The notes under the pieces are model-generated. The model ran no database searches. It was not told the DNA's origin and saw only the letters and a list, made by a program, of their open reading frames with translations. Source: Paracoccus sp. PAMC 22219 (GTDB taxonomy: Bacteria; Pseudomonadota; Alphaproteobacteria; Rhodobacterales; Rhodobacteraceae). From it: 49,177 bases of DNA. The stretch lies in NCBI RefSeq assembly GCF_000787695.1, contig NZ_BBPH01000031.1:1-49177 (forward strand), written 5' to 3'. The position numbers were made by a program, and so were the translations under genes. Positions 19,222 through 27,733 of the stretch are shown here, piece by piece (position 1 is the first letter of the stretch; every line of letters begins with the position of its first letter).

Positions 19222-19515
19222 TTGACCGAGGCTGCCCCCGGCCTCCGGCTGGACAAATGGCTGTGTCACGCGCGGATCTTCAAGACCCGCGGCCTGGCTG
19301 CCGCCCGCATCGAGGCGGGCGGCATCCGGGTGAATGGCCAGCCCTGTCGCAAGCCGGGGCGGGCGGTGCGTGCCGGCGACGTGCTGACCGTGTCAGCCTA
19401 TCAGCAGGTGCGGGTGCTGAACGTGCTGGGCCTCTCCGACCGCCGCGGCCCCGCATCCGAGGCGCAGCAGCTGTATCGCGAAGACTTGATTGATCCTCCG
19501 GGAGTGTCTAGGTGA
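19222..19515 (+). CDS. S4-domain RNA-binding protein (Hsp15-like)
   Basis: A 97-residue protein starting with a TTG two bases after the helicase stop. [32 protein letters not shown] is the S4 fold spanning residues 8-39, followed by the basic [13 protein letters not shown] loop. The Hsp15/HslR group rescues stalled 50S subunits carrying nascent chains by binding RNA. Here the partner is unproven. The tight spacing with the helicase argues for joint RNA metabolism. The C-terminal tail ([12 protein letters not shown]) is short and poorly conserved. Confidence 0.85.
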   Translation: MTEAAPGLRLDKWLCHARIFKTRGLAAARIEAGGIRVNGQPCRKPGRAVRAGDVLTVSAYQQVRVLNVLGLSDRRGPASEAQQLYREDLIDPPGVSR

Positions 19516-19546
19516 CAGCCCGAACAGACCAGACGAAAGCGCCCCG

Positions 19547-19885
19547 ATGACCTATGTCGTGACTGACAACTGCATCATGTGCAAATACACTGATTGCGTC
19601 GAAGTGTGCCCCGTGGACTGCTTCTACGAAGGCGAGAATACGCTGGTCATCCATCCCGACGAATGCATCGATTGCGGCGTCTGCGAACCCGAATGCCCCG
19701 CCGACGCGATCCGCCCGGACACCGAGCCGGCGATGGAGACGTGGGTCGAATTCAACCGCAAGTATTCGGAACTGTGGCCGGTCATCACGCGCAAGAAGGA
19801 CCCATTGCCCACTGCGGCCGAGATGGACGGTCAAGCGGACAAGCTGGACAAGTATTTCTCGGAAGCGCCCGGCGAAGGCGATTGA
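19547..19885 (+). CDS. fdxA: 7Fe-8S ferredoxin FdxA
   Basis: A 112-residue ferredoxin with one 3Fe-4S and one 4Fe-4S cluster. Cysteines lie at 9, 12, 17, 21 and 25 ([18 protein letters not shown]) and 40, 43, 46 and 50 ([12 protein letters not shown]), the FdxA pattern. The C-terminal extension with [12 protein letters not shown] is typical of the proteobacterial type. The start at 19547 (MTYVVTDNC) is the family start. It is followed by a clear intrinsic terminator, closing the helicase-S4-fdxA unit. The electron partner is not evident here. Confidence 0.95.
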   Translation: MTYVVTDNCIMCKYTDCVEVCPVDCFYEGENTLVIHPDECIDCGVCEPECPADAIRPDTEPAMETWVEFNRKYSELWPVITRKKDPLPTAAEMDGQADKLDKYFSEAPGEGD

Positions 19886-19948
19886 TTCGACCCGGCAGGG
19901 CGCGCAACGCCCTGATGCGGCATGGTTAAATAGGTTGCCAATGCCGAT

Positions 19949-19975
19949 GCGTCGCCCGAATGGCGGCGCTTTTTT
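19949..19975 (+). terminator. intrinsic terminator of fdxA
   Basis: GCGTCGCC and GGCGGCGC pair (one G-T wobble) around the loop CGAAT and are followed by six T at 19970-19975. It lies 63 bases after the fdxA stop. Confidence 0.9.
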
Positions 19976-19992
19976 CGGCGTCATTTTTGTGT

Positions 19993-19998
19993 TATACT
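19993..19998 (+). promoter_or_regulatory. candidate carD promoter -10 box
   Basis: TATACT, five of six matches to the sigma-70 -10 element, lies just downstream of the fdxA terminator and about 180 bases upstream of carD. The -35 region is only T-rich, without a good TTGACA match, a weak form expected of promoters that CarD itself can help. Confidence 0.45.
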
Positions 19999-20177
19999 CC
20001 CTTATGTCGCGCCTTGCGTTGTTGCTTGTCAACAGGGCCATGTCGCACCCCACGCTGTCGCATCCTTGCCCTCTGCAGGCAGGGATCGCCAAACATGATC
20101 GAAAATGGACCGAGGGTGGCCTTGCCCCCCTGCGGCCCTTTGTGCCCGTCTCGCGGGCACATGTCAGAGGAAGCCAG

Positions 20178-20687
20178 ATGTCGAAATCGAAGAAGAACGA
20201 ATTCCGCCCCGATGACTTTGTTGTCTACCCGGCCCATGGGGTCGGTCGTATCGTCTCGATCGAGGAACAGGAGGTCGCTGGCCTGCGGCTGGAGATGTTC
20301 GTGATCTCGTTCGACAAGGACAAGATGACGCTCCGCGTGCCCACCGCTCGCGCCAGCGAGATCGGCATGCGCAGCCTGTCGACCCCCGACCTGATCGACC
20401 GTGCGCTGGAGACGCTGAAGGGCAAGGCCCGCGTCAAGCGCGCGATGTGGTCGCGCCGCGCGCAGGAATATGAACAGAAGATCCATTCCGGCGACCTGTT
20501 GTCCATCGCCGAAGTCGTACGCGACCTGCACCGCTGCGACGATCAGCGCGAACAGTCCTATTCCGAGCGCCAGTTGTACGAAGCGGCCCTTGACCGCCTG
20601 ACCCGCGAAGTCGCCGCCGTCGGCGGTCTGGACGAGGGTGGCGCACAAAAGCGCGTGGGCGAGGTCCTGCTGACCCGCGCCGCCTGA
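20178..20687 (+). CDS. carD: CarD-family transcription regulator
   Basis: A 169-residue CarD homologue. These proteins bind the RNA polymerase beta subunit and stabilise open complexes, especially at weak promoters such as rRNA promoters. The N-terminal RNAP-interacting domain is visible in FVVYPAHGVGRIVSIEEQEVAG across residues 14-35 and LRVPTARASEIGMR. The C-terminal helical DNA-binding domain carries KRAMWSRRAQEYEQKIHSGD and the conserved EVVRDLHR. The start at 20178 follows GAGGAAG. It has its own promoter region of about 200 bases and a strong terminator. Confidence 0.95.
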   Translation: MSKSKKNEFRPDDFVVYPAHGVGRIVSIEEQEVAGLRLEMFVISFDKDKMTLRVPTARASEIGMRSLSTPDLIDRALETLKGKARVKRAMWSRRAQEYEQKIHSGDLLSIAEVVRDLHRCDDQREQSYSERQLYEAALDRLTREVAAVGGLDEGGAQKRVGEVLLTRAA

Positions 20688-20710
20688 TCCGGCCCATTGA
20701 ACGACCCCAA

Positions 20711-20740
20711 GGGCGCCCTGATCGGGCGCCCTTTCGCTTT
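20711..20740 (+). terminator. intrinsic terminator of carD
   Basis: Two identical self-complementary GGGCGCCC arms (20711-20718 and 20724-20731) enclose the loop TGATC, followed by TTTCGCTTT. It lies 23 bases after the carD stop. Confidence 0.85.
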
Positions 20741-20826
20741 GGCCGACCGTTGTGCCGAACGTGGACAACGCTCCCTTGGCTGCCTATAAGGCGGCCATCC
20801 ATACCCAACACCCTTCGAGGCGCATC

Positions 20827-21744
20827 ATGATCAAGGTCTTCGGCCACACTTCCCCCGACACGGATTCCACAGGCTCTCCCATCATCTGGGCCTGGTATCT
20901 GAACGAGTGCCGCAAGACCCCGGCCGAGGCCGTCCTGCAGGGAGAGCCGAATACCGAGGCGCTGTGGATGCTGGACCGCTGGAGCATGACCAAGCCGCGC
21001 ATCATCGACGACGTCACCGCCGACGACGTCTGCGTGATCGTCGACACCAACAACCCCGCCGAGCTGCCCGCCAACCTGGAGCATGCCGAGGTGATCGAGA
21101 TCATCGACCACCACCTCCTGGCCGGCGGCATCAAGACCCGCGCGCCCATCAACATCACCATCCGCCCGCTGGCCTGCACCGCCACGATCATGCACGACCT
21201 GATCGGCGACGAGATGGCCGAGGCCCCGGAAGGGATCAAGGGCGTGATGCTGACCTGCATCCTGTCGGACACGCTGGAATTCCGCAGCCCGACCACGACC
21301 CCTCATGACCGCGCCGTGGCCGAAAAGCTGGCCGCCGACCTGGGCGTCAACATCAGCGAATTCGCCGCCGAGATGTTCGCAGCCAAGTCCGATGTCAGCG
21401 CCTTCAGCGAGGCGGCACTGCTGAAGATGGACAGCAAGGAATACGAACTGGGCGGCAAGCAGCTGCGCATCTCGGTGCTGGAGACGACCGCGCCGCAGGT
21501 CATCCTCGACCGCAAGGACGCCCTGATCGCCGCCATGCCCGGCGTCGCGGCCGAAGATGGCGCAGACGAGGTGATGCTGTTCGTCGTGGACATCCTGCGC
21601 GAACAGGCGACGCTGCTGGTGCCCAACGACTATGTCAAGTTCGTGGCCGAGCGCAGCTTTGGCGTGACCGTCACCGGCGACACCGTGGTGCTGCCCGGCG
21701 TCATGAGCCGCAAGAAGCAGATCATCCCGGTCCTGGCCGTCTGA
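20827..21744 (+). CDS. ppaC: manganese-dependent inorganic pyrophosphatase
   Basis: Family II (DHH-type) pyrophosphatase of 305 residues, hydrolysing pyrophosphate and needing Mn or Co. Metal ligands are visible in GHTSPDTDS (His7, Asp11, Asp13), IVDTNN and EIIDHHLL. The DHHA2 domain ends with the substrate-binding SRKKQIIP near the C terminus. Family II enzymes are patchily distributed; most alphaproteobacteria use the unrelated family I enzyme, although family II is common in this order. Its stop overlaps the start of the HAD gene by one base (TGATG), so the two are co-translated. Confidence 0.95.
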   Translation: MIKVFGHTSPDTDSTGSPIIWAWYLNECRKTPAEAVLQGEPNTEALWMLDRWSMTKPRIIDDVTADDVCVIVDTNNPAELPANLEHAEVIEIIDHHLLAGGIKTRAPINITIRPLACTATIMHDLIGDEMAEAPEGIKGVMLTCILSDTLEFRSPTTTPHDRAVAEKLAADLGVNISEFAAEMFAAKSDVSAFSEAALLKMDSKEYELGGKQLRISVLETTAPQVILDRKDALIAAMPGVAAEDGADEVMLFVVDILREQATLLVPNDYVKFVAERSFGVTVTGDTVVLPGVMSRKKQIIPVLAV

Positions 21745-22613
21745 TGACCCGCATCATCGCTTCGCTGGCCGAAATCTCGGCCGGCTATGACGCGTTGTTC
21801 TGCGACCTGTGGGGCTGCCTGCACAATGGCAAGCAGCCTTTTCCGGCCGCAGTCGCCGCCCTGCAGGCGTTCCGCGCGCAGGGCGGGCAGGTTTGTCTGA
21901 TGACCAACGCGCCGCGTCCGAACCAGTACGTGATCGCGCAACTGGACCGCATGGGCGTGCCGCGCGATGCGTGGGACCTGGTGGTCAGTTCGGGCGACGC
22001 GGCGCAGGACGCGATGTTCGCGGGCGCCGTCGGGCGCGACGTCTGGCATATCGGGATCGAGAAGGACCACGGGTTCTTCACCGACATCCCCGATGCCCAC
22101 CGCGATGCCGCCCCGATCCGGCGCGTGCCACTGGACGAGGCCGAGGGGATCATCGCCTCGGGCCCGTTCGACGAGCTGACCGAGACGCCCGAGGATTACC
22201 GTGACCGGTTCCAGGGCGCGATCGACCGCGGGCTGCCGATGCTGTGCGCGAACCCTGACATCGTCGTCGATCTGGGAGAGACGCGGATCTATTGCGCGGG
22301 CGCATTGGCCGATTTCTATCAGTCGCTTGGCGGGACGGCGCTGTACTACGGCAAGCCGCATGCCCCGATCTATGACCGGGCGCGGGCGCTGATGGGGTTG
22401 GGCCCGGACGCGCGCTATCTGGCCGTGGGCGACGGCATCGCCACCGACATCGCGGGAGCCGAGGCGCAGGGGATCGATTCGATCTTTGTGACTGGTGGGC
22501 TGGCTGCCGATGCCTTTGGACCCGATGTGGAACAGCCCGATGCGGGACTGCTGCCTGAGTGGCTGGGTTCGCAGGGACGGGCGCCGACCTTTGCGATCGG
22601 CCGCCTGCGCTGA
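21744..22613 (+). CDS. HAD-superfamily hydrolase, TIGR01459 (NagD-like) type
   Basis: A 289-residue phosphatase of the NagD-like (IIA) group. Motif I appears as LFCDLWGCLHNG, with the nucleophile Asp near residue 21 and the second acidic position replaced by Trp, as is typical of the TIGR01459 set. Motif II lies in CLMTNAPR, the lysine in YYGKPHAPIY, and motif IV in LAVGDGIATDIAGAEAQGI. The C2-type cap lies between. The substrate is unknown. Coupling to ppaC suggests a phosphate or pyrophosphate-related role, but this is only positional. Confidence 0.85.
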   Translation: MTRIIASLAEISAGYDALFCDLWGCLHNGKQPFPAAVAALQAFRAQGGQVCLMTNAPRPNQYVIAQLDRMGVPRDAWDLVVSSGDAAQDAMFAGAVGRDVWHIGIEKDHGFFTDIPDAHRDAAPIRRVPLDEAEGIIASGPFDELTETPEDYRDRFQGAIDRGLPMLCANPDIVVDLGETRIYCAGALADFYQSLGGTALYYGKPHAPIYDRARALMGLGPDARYLAVGDGIATDIAGAEAQGIDSIFVTGGLAADAFGPDVEQPDAGLLPEWLGSQGRAPTFAIGRLR

Positions 22614-22678
22614 GTTGACGCGGCCCATCGCGTGCGGGCTGCCTCGCAATAATAAGTCTCTGACGGCCCTGTTCAGGA

Positions 22679-22684
22679 TATAAT
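22679..22684 (+). promoter_or_regulatory. candidate promoter -10 box for the maoC-ribF operon
   Basis: A perfect TATAAT in the 141-base gap between the HAD gene and the MaoC gene. No convincing -35 hexamer stands 16-18 bases upstream; the nearest similar sequence, CTGACG at 22660, is spaced too closely. The transcript would have a leader of about 65 bases. Confidence 0.5.
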
Positions 22685-22754
22685 GTTGCCATGACGCCTT
22701 GATGCTGCTATGCAGCAAATATCAGGGCCATGGCATATCCGAATGAGCAGCAAG

Positions 22755-23198
22755 ATGTTGGACAACCTTCCGCGCGGCACCATCGTGATCGAGGATCTGG
22801 AGATCGGGATGATCCGCCACCTGCAAAAGCAGGTGACCGACCGCGACATCGAACTGTTCGCCGAGGTGTCGACGGACAGAAACCCGGTTCATCTGGACGA
22901 TGCCTATGCCCAGGACACCATCTTCGAGGGGCGCATCGCCCACGGGATGCTGACCGCGGGGCTGATCTCCGCGGTGATCGGGGAACAGCTGCCGGGCCAC
23001 GGCACCGTCTATCTGGGCCAGACGCTGAAATTCATGGCCCCCGTCCGCCCCGGCGACATGGTGCGGGCCGAGGTCGAGGTTCTGGCCATCGACCATTCGA
23101 AACGGCGGGTCACGCTTGCAACCCGCTGCCTCGTCGGCGATACGGTCGTCTTGAAAGGCGAGGCGGTCGTGCTGGCCCCAAGCCGCAAGTTCGACTGA
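22755..23198 (+). CDS. MaoC-family (R)-specific enoyl-CoA hydratase
   Basis: A 147-residue hotdog-fold protein. The hydratase-2 signature is intact in FAEVSTDRNPVHLDD, with the catalytic Asp and His near residues 39 and 44, followed by FEGRIAHGMLTAGLISAVIG. (R)-specific hydratases link beta-oxidation intermediates to polyhydroxyalkanoate synthesis or detoxify enoyl-CoAs. The start at 22755 (MLDNLPRGT) is favoured by a modest AGCAAG site and by the family pattern; ATGs at 22743 and 22710 are also in frame. It begins a run of four closely packed genes. Confidence 0.88.
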   Translation: MLDNLPRGTIVIEDLEIGMIRHLQKQVTDRDIELFAEVSTDRNPVHLDDAYAQDTIFEGRIAHGMLTAGLISAVIGEQLPGHGTVYLGQTLKFMAPVRPGDMVRAEVEVLAIDHSKRRVTLATRCLVGDTVVLKGEAVVLAPSRKFD

Positions 23199-23227
23199 AG
23201 GGTGCGTGGCGCCCTGTTGGGGGCGCA

Positions 23228-24157
23228 TTGCAGATCCATCGCGACTGGACCGGGCTGAAGGCCGAGGCACGCGGCGCAACGGTTGCCATGGGCAATTTCG
23301 ACGGCGTCCACAAGGGCCACCGCGCGGTCATCGACGCCGCCCGCGCGGCCAGCGACGCGCCTTTGGGCATCCTGACGTTCGAGCCGCATCCCCGCGAATA
23401 TTTCGCCCCCGACGCGCCGCCCTTTCGCCTGATGAACTCTGAAGCGCGGGCCAACCGGCTGTCGCGCCTTGGCGTCCAGCATCTTTACGAACTGCCTTTC
23501 GGCCCGGTCCTGGCCGGCCTGACCCCCCAGGCCTTTGCGCAGGAGGTCCTGGCCGAGGGTCTGGGCATCGCCCATGTCACCGTGGGTGCGGATTTCTGTT
23601 TCGGCAAGAACCGCGCGGGCACGGCGCAGACCCTGCAGGACCTGGGCCGGCAATACGGTTTCGGCGTGACCATCGTGCCGCTGGTGGGCGCGGGGCCGGA
23701 GGAATACAGCTCCACCGCGATCCGGGCGGCGCTGGCACAGGGGCTGACCCATGACGCCGAACGCATGCTGGGCCATTGGCACCGGATCGAGGGAGAGGTC
23801 ATCCACGGCGAAAAGCGCGGCCGCGAATTGGGCTGGCCCACGGCGAACATGGCGATGGACGGGCTGCACCTGCCGCGCCTTGGCGTCTATGCGGTGCTGG
23901 TCGACATCCTGACCGGGCCGGATCGCGGCCCGTGCAAGGGCGTGGCATCCCTTGGGGTGCGGCCGATGTTCGGGGTCAACACACCGAACCTGGAGGTGAA
24001 CCTGTTCGACTTTTCGGGCGATCTGTACGGCCAGCATCTGTCGGTCGCGCTGGTCGATTTCCTGCGCGACGAGGCCAGGTTCGACGGATTGCAGGCTTTG
24101 ATCGACCAGATGGAGCAGGACGGCGCCCATGCCCGTGCCCTGCTGGCGGGCCGCTGA
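23228..24157 (+). CDS. ribF: bifunctional riboflavin kinase / FMN adenylyltransferase
   Basis: Converts riboflavin to FMN and FAD. The 309-residue product has the nucleotidyltransferase domain first: ATVAMGNFDGVHKGHRAVI near residue 18, and the FEPHPREYF, VGADFCFGKNRAGT and EYSSTAIRAAL motifs. The kinase domain follows, with GEVIHGEKRGRELGWPTANM near 190. The start is a TTG at 23228 with GGGGG upstream; no ATG or GTG fits without unusual extension. The stop overlaps the next start (TGATG). No FMN riboswitch-like structure is visible upstream. Confidence 0.93.
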   Translation: MQIHRDWTGLKAEARGATVAMGNFDGVHKGHRAVIDAARAASDAPLGILTFEPHPREYFAPDAPPFRLMNSEARANRLSRLGVQHLYELPFGPVLAGLTPQAFAQEVLAEGLGIAHVTVGADFCFGKNRAGTAQTLQDLGRQYGFGVTIVPLVGAGPEEYSSTAIRAALAQGLTHDAERMLGHWHRIEGEVIHGEKRGRELGWPTANMAMDGLHLPRLGVYAVLVDILTGPDRGPCKGVASLGVRPMFGVNTPNLEVNLFDFSGDLYGQHLSVALVDFLRDEARFDGLQALIDQMEQDGAHARALLAGR

Positions 24158-24597
24158 TGCGCGAGCGTTTCTGGGAACTGCCCTTGTCCCGCCTGGCCCC
24201 CGACGAATGGGAGGCCCTGTGCGACGGCTGCGGTAAATGCTGTCTGAACAAGATCGAGTTCGAGGACACGAACGAGCTGGCCTTCACCCGCGTCGCCTGC
24301 AAGCTGCTGGACGGTGACGCCTGCCGGTGCAGCAGCTATCCCAACCGCCACGACTATGTCCCCGATTGCGTCGTGCTGACGCCGGCCAAGATCAAGGAGG
24401 TCGCCTGGTGGCTGCCCGTCACCTGCGCCTATCGCCTGCGCCACAAGGGGCGACCGCTGTATGACTGGCACCACCTGATCTCGGGTTCGACCGAGACGGT
24501 GCACCAGGCCGGCGTCAGCGTCCGCGGCTGGACCATCAGCGAGCTGTCGGTCACGGAGGACGATTGGGAGGACCACATCATCGAGGATCTGTCGTGA
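24157..24597 (+). CDS. YcgN/UPF0260-family cysteine-cluster protein
   Basis: A 146-residue soluble protein with the UPF0260 pattern: CDGCGKCCLNKIE near residue 22, ACRCSSYPNRHDYVPDC near 52, and a conserved LPVTCAYRLRHKGRPLYDWHHL segment. The eight or so cysteines resemble the YkgJ-type zinc or iron-sulfur cluster-binding fold. Biochemical function is unknown. It overlaps both its neighbours (start inside the ribF stop, stop inside the aldolase GTG), so expression is linked to ribF. Confidence 0.88.
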   Translation: MRERFWELPLSRLAPDEWEALCDGCGKCCLNKIEFEDTNELAFTRVACKLLDGDACRCSSYPNRHDYVPDCVVLTPAKIKEVAWWLPVTCAYRLRHKGRPLYDWHHLISGSTETVHQAGVSVRGWTISELSVTEDDWEDHIIEDLS

Positions 24598-25634
24598 ATT
24601 TCGCATCGGACAACTCCTACGCCGCGCATCCCGCCGTCCTGACCGCCATGGCCGATGCCAATTCCGGCGCGGTCATGGGCTATGGCGCCGACCCGGTCAC
24701 CGCAAGGGCCGAGGCCGCGATCCGCGACCTGCTGGAGGCGCCCGAGGCCGTCGTCCGGTTCGTGGCCACGGGGACGGCCGCGAACGCGCTGGTCTGCGCG
24801 CAGCTGTCGCCGTCCTTCGGGCGGATCTATTGCCACGATGACGCGCATATCGAGACAAGCGAATGCGCCGCACCCGAATTCTTTTCGCACGGCGCAAAGC
24901 TGGTGACGCTGCCGGGCGACGGCGGTCGGATTGGCGTCGACACCTTGGCCCATGCGCTGCAGGTCGGCGCCGGCGTGGGGCTGAACGGCGGGTGCAGCGC
25001 GCTGGTGTCGATCACGAACGCCACCGAATGGGGCACCGTCTATGACCCGGATCAGGTCGCGGCGCTGGCCTCCGTCGCGCATGCGGCAGGGTTGCCGCTG
25101 CACATGGACGGGGCGCGGTTCGCCAACGCGGTCGCGACGCTTGGCTGTTCGGCGGCCGATCTGACCTGGCGGGCAGGCGTCGATGCGCTGTGCCTGGGCG
25201 GTACCAAGAACGGCGCGATGGGGGCCGAGGCGATGGTGTTCTTTGACCCCGCCCGGGCCGGGGGGTTCGATTATCGTCGCAAGCAGTCCGGCCATGTGAT
25301 GTCCAAGAACCGCTATCTGGCGGCGCAAATGCTGGCCCTGGCGACCGGTGGGCTGTGGCTGGACCTCGCGCGGCGCGCGAATGCCAAGGCACAGGTGCTG
25401 GGTCAGGCGGTCGTCGATGGCGGCGGTCGGCTGTTGCAGCCGGTCCAGTCAAACGGCGTCTTTGCCGCGATCCCCAAGGCCGCGCATGATCGCGCGCAGG
25501 CGGCGGGCGTTCTGTATCACCTGTGGCCCGACAAGACGGTGCAGGGGGCCGACCCGGTGCCGCTGCGTCTGGTCACCGCATGGGACACGCCCGACGCGGA
25601 TGTGGCGGCGATGGCCGCGATCCTGCGCGGCTAG
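24594..25634 (+). CDS. low-specificity L-threonine aldolase (beta-eliminating lyase family)
   Basis: PLP-dependent fold type I enzyme that cleaves threonine or allo-threonine to glycine and acetaldehyde. The product is 346 residues starting at a GTG that overlaps the previous stop (GTGA). It shows ASDNSYAAHP, the cofactor-stacking HDDAHIETSE, LHMDGARFANA with the PLP aspartate, and the Schiff-base lysine in CLGGTKNGAMG near residue 205. It is the last gene of the maoC-ribF run and converges on the CinA-type gene with a 4-base overlap. Related enzymes may act on other beta-hydroxy amino acids. Confidence 0.88.
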   Translation: MNFASDNSYAAHPAVLTAMADANSGAVMGYGADPVTARAEAAIRDLLEAPEAVVRFVATGTAANALVCAQLSPSFGRIYCHDDAHIETSECAAPEFFSHGAKLVTLPGDGGRIGVDTLAHALQVGAGVGLNGGCSALVSITNATEWGTVYDPDQVAALASVAHAAGLPLHMDGARFANAVATLGCSAADLTWRAGVDALCLGGTKNGAMGAEAMVFFDPARAGGFDYRRKQSGHVMSKNRYLAAQMLALATGGLWLDLARRANAKAQVLGQAVVDGGGRLLQPVQSNGVFAAIPKAAHDRAQAAGVLYHLWPDKTVQGADPVPLRLVTAWDTPDADVAAMAAILRG

Positions 25635-26100
25635 GCCCGCAGCGCGTCCAGCAGCAACTGCAACGCATGTTCGATGGTCGCCGCGCGGACGCGGTGACGG
25701 CCGATCGCGCCGAATTCGATGGTCTGGGTGAAGGTGCCAAAGGACTGGCTGATGCCAAAGCAGACCCTGCCTTCGGGCTTGTGCTCGGACCCGCCGGGGC
25801 CTGCGATGCCCGTCACGGACACGGCGATCCCGGCATCGGAATGGCGCAGCGCGCCTTGCGCCATTTCCGCCGCGACCTGTTCGCTGACCGCACCATGCGC
25901 GTCAAGCGTCTCCGCCCGGACGCCCAGCATCTGCATCTTGGCCGCGTTCGAATAGGTGACAAAGCCGCGGTCAAAGCTGTCGGACGATCCCGGAACCTCG
26001 GTCAGGCGCCGGCGATCAGACCGCCGGTGCAGCTTTCGGCGGTGGCGATCAGGACGCGGCGCGCGCGGGCGGCGTCCAGGACCTGCGCGGCTTGGCTCAC
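25631..26100 (-). CDS. pncC: CinA-family nicotinamide-nucleotide amidase, frameshifted
   Basis: Stand-alone CinA C-terminal domain; such enzymes deamidate NMN to NaMN. From a GTG at 26100, overlapping the pgpA stop (GTGA), the frame reads LIATAESCTGGLIAGA, containing the catalytic Ser-Cys-Thr-Gly segment. It then hits a TGA where GGCGCCTGACC at 26003-26010 appears to have lost one C. The next frame resumes with LTEVPGSSDSFDRGFVTYSNAAK and runs through VAVSVTGIAGPGGSEHKPEGRV to the stop at 25631. Restored length is about 156 residues, normal for the family. I attribute the break to a sequence error. Confidence 0.85.
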
Positions 26101-26588
26101 ATCAGGACCGTATGGGCAAAGGCCGCGGCGGCCATCGTGGCCAGCGCTGCAAAGATCCCGGCCCACAGATCGTCCAGCATCACCCCCGCGCTGTCATGGC
26201 GGCGGTCGGCCCGGCCCACCAGCCACGGTTTCCAGATGTCGAACAAGCGGAAGAACAGGAAGGCCGCGACCCATCCAGGATAGGGAAAGCTGTCGGCGGG
26301 CAGCCCCGCGTGCCAGAACCCGAAGGACGGCGCCATCAAGGCCAGCCACTGGCCCGCGACCTCGTCGATGACGATCTCGCTGCGGTCGGGATCGTCCATG
26401 CCGGCGGTGTACCTCGGCACCACCCAGAACCCCAGCAGGATCACCAGCCCCGTGGCCAGCGCCAGCAGGGGGAAATGACCGATGCGGTGCAGGATCAGCC
26501 CCATGGCCACCGCGACCGCCGACCCCCAGGTGCCGGGGGCGGGGCGCAGCAGGCCTGCGCCGAACCAGGTGGCCAGCATGCGATCCAT
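26097..26588 (-). CDS. pgpA: phosphatidylglycerophosphatase A
   Basis: Inner-membrane phosphatase making phosphatidylglycerol from its phosphate. The 163-residue product has LLRPAPGTWGSAVAV at the N terminus, the DEVAGQWLAL motif with catalytic acidic residues near residue 75, and RLFDIWKPW, all characteristic. About four hydrophobic segments are visible. The start at 26588 (MDRMLATWFG) is preferred because AAGGA stands six bases upstream; the ATG at 26594, which overlaps the ispDF stop, adds two residues but has no spacing from that site. Downstream, the CinA-type gene overlaps by four bases. Confidence 0.92.
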   Translation of the reverse strand: MDRMLATWFGAGLLRPAPGTWGSAVAVAMGLILHRIGHFPLLALATGLVILLGFWVVPRYTAGMDDPDRSEIVIDEVAGQWLALMAPSFGFWHAGLPADSFPYPGWVAAFLFFRLFDIWKPWLVGRADRRHDSAGVMLDDLWAGIFAALATMAAAAFAHTVLM

Positions 26589-26590
26589 GG

Positions 26591-27733
26591 TCATTCCTTG
26601 ATCAGGGTGGCGGTCGCGATGGCGGCGATGCCCTCGCGGCGGCCGGTGAAGCCCAGGCGTTCGGACGTAGTGGCCTTGACGCTGATGCGCGCTTCCTCGA
26701 CGCCCATGATCTGGGACAGGCGGTGGGCCATCGCCAGCGCGTGGGGGCCGATCTTGGGGGCTTCGCAGATCAGGGTCACGTCGGCATTGCCGATGCGGAA
26801 CCCCTTGTCGCGGGCCATGCTGGCCGCATGGGCCAGAAAGATCGCGCTGTCCGCACCCAGCCATTGCGGGTCCGACGGCGGGAAATGCCGCCCGATGTCG
26901 CCCTGCGCCAGCGCGCCATAGATGGCGTCGGTCAGCGCGTGCATGCCCACGTCGGCGTCGGAATGGCCAAGCAGGCCCGCGTCATGCGGCACCTGCACGC
27001 CACACAGGGTCACATGGTCCCCCGGCCCAAAGGCGTGCACGTCATAGCCATTGCCAAGGCGGATATCCATGTCGGTCCCCAGAATGCGTTCGGCCCGCGC
27101 GAAATCGGCGGGAAAGGTTATCTTCAGATTGTCTTCCGAACCTTGGGTGATGGCAACCTCCATCCCCGCGGCCAAGGCCAGCTGGACGTCGTCGGCGGCA
27201 TCCCCCGGATGATCGCGATGCGCGCGCAGGATCTTGTCCAGCACGAACCCCTGCGGCGTCTGCGCCCGGAACAGCCCGCCGCGCGGGGCGATCGCCGTCA
27301 CCTGTCCCCCGTTGCCGCGCCACAGCGCGTCCGACACGGGCAGGGCAGGTGCCGCGGCGTCCGCCCCGTCCTGCAGCGCGTGGATGACATCGGCGATGAC
27401 CGCGGGCGCGACCAATGGGCGGGCACCGTCGTGGATCAGCACGTGGCTGGCCTGTCCCTGCAGCGCCATCAGGCCCGCGCGGACGCTGGCGGCGCGCGTC
27501 TCGGCCCCGGCGACGATGGTGATGCCGCCGGCATAGCGGGCGATGGCCTGACCCATGTCATCGGGATGGACGACCAGCACGATCCGGTCGAAGCCCGCAA
27601 AGGCCGCGAGCGTGCGGTCCAGGACCGGGCGCCCGGCAAGGTCGCGCCATTGCTTGGGCAGGCCGTCCCCGGCCCGCGTGCCGCGCCCCGCCGCCGTGAT
27701 CAGCGCGGCAAAGCCCGCAGGCGCGCGGATCAT
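26591..27733 (-). CDS. ispDF: bifunctional IspD/IspF (MEP pathway)
   Basis: Fused enzyme of isoprenoid synthesis: 2-C-methyl-D-erythritol 4-phosphate cytidylyltransferase and MECDP synthase. It is 380 residues. The IspD part (1-225) shows [20 protein letters not shown], with the CTP-binding loop, and [10 protein letters not shown]. The IspF part (226-380) shows [18 protein letters not shown], with metal-binding Asp and His, [17 protein letters not shown], and the [11 protein letters not shown] tail. The fusion is common in alphaproteobacteria. Its ATG overlaps the purL stop (ATGA), so the four genes purL-ispDF-pgpA-cinA appear translationally chained. Confidence 0.95.
   Translation of the reverse strand: MIRAPAGFAALITAAGRGTRAGDGLPKQWRDLAGRPVLDRTLAAFAGFDRIVLVVHPDDMGQAIARYAGGITIVAGAETRAASVRAGLMALQGQASHVLIHDGARPLVAPAVIADVIHALQDGADAAAPALPVSDALWRGNGGQVTAIAPRGGLFRAQTPQGFVLDKILRAHRDHPGDAADDVQLALAAGMEVAITQGSEDNLKITFPADFARAERILGTDMDIRLGNGYDVHAFGPGDHVTLCGVQVPHDAGLLGHSDADVGMHALTDAIYGALAQGDIGRHFPPSDPQWLGADSAIFLAHAASMARDKGFRIGNADVTLICEAPKIGPHALAMAHRLSQIMGVEEARISVKATTSERLGFTGRREGIAAIATATLIKE

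Noticed and set aside
16743..19256. An 837-codon open frame antisense to the helicase
   Set aside because: Same codon-bias shadow effect. Composition is unlike a protein, and the helicase motifs lie on the other strand.
22614..23227. Possible FMN riboswitch ahead of ribF
   Set aside because: ribF follows the MaoC gene by 29 bases, and neither that gap nor the region before MaoC contains the conserved RFN-element sequences.
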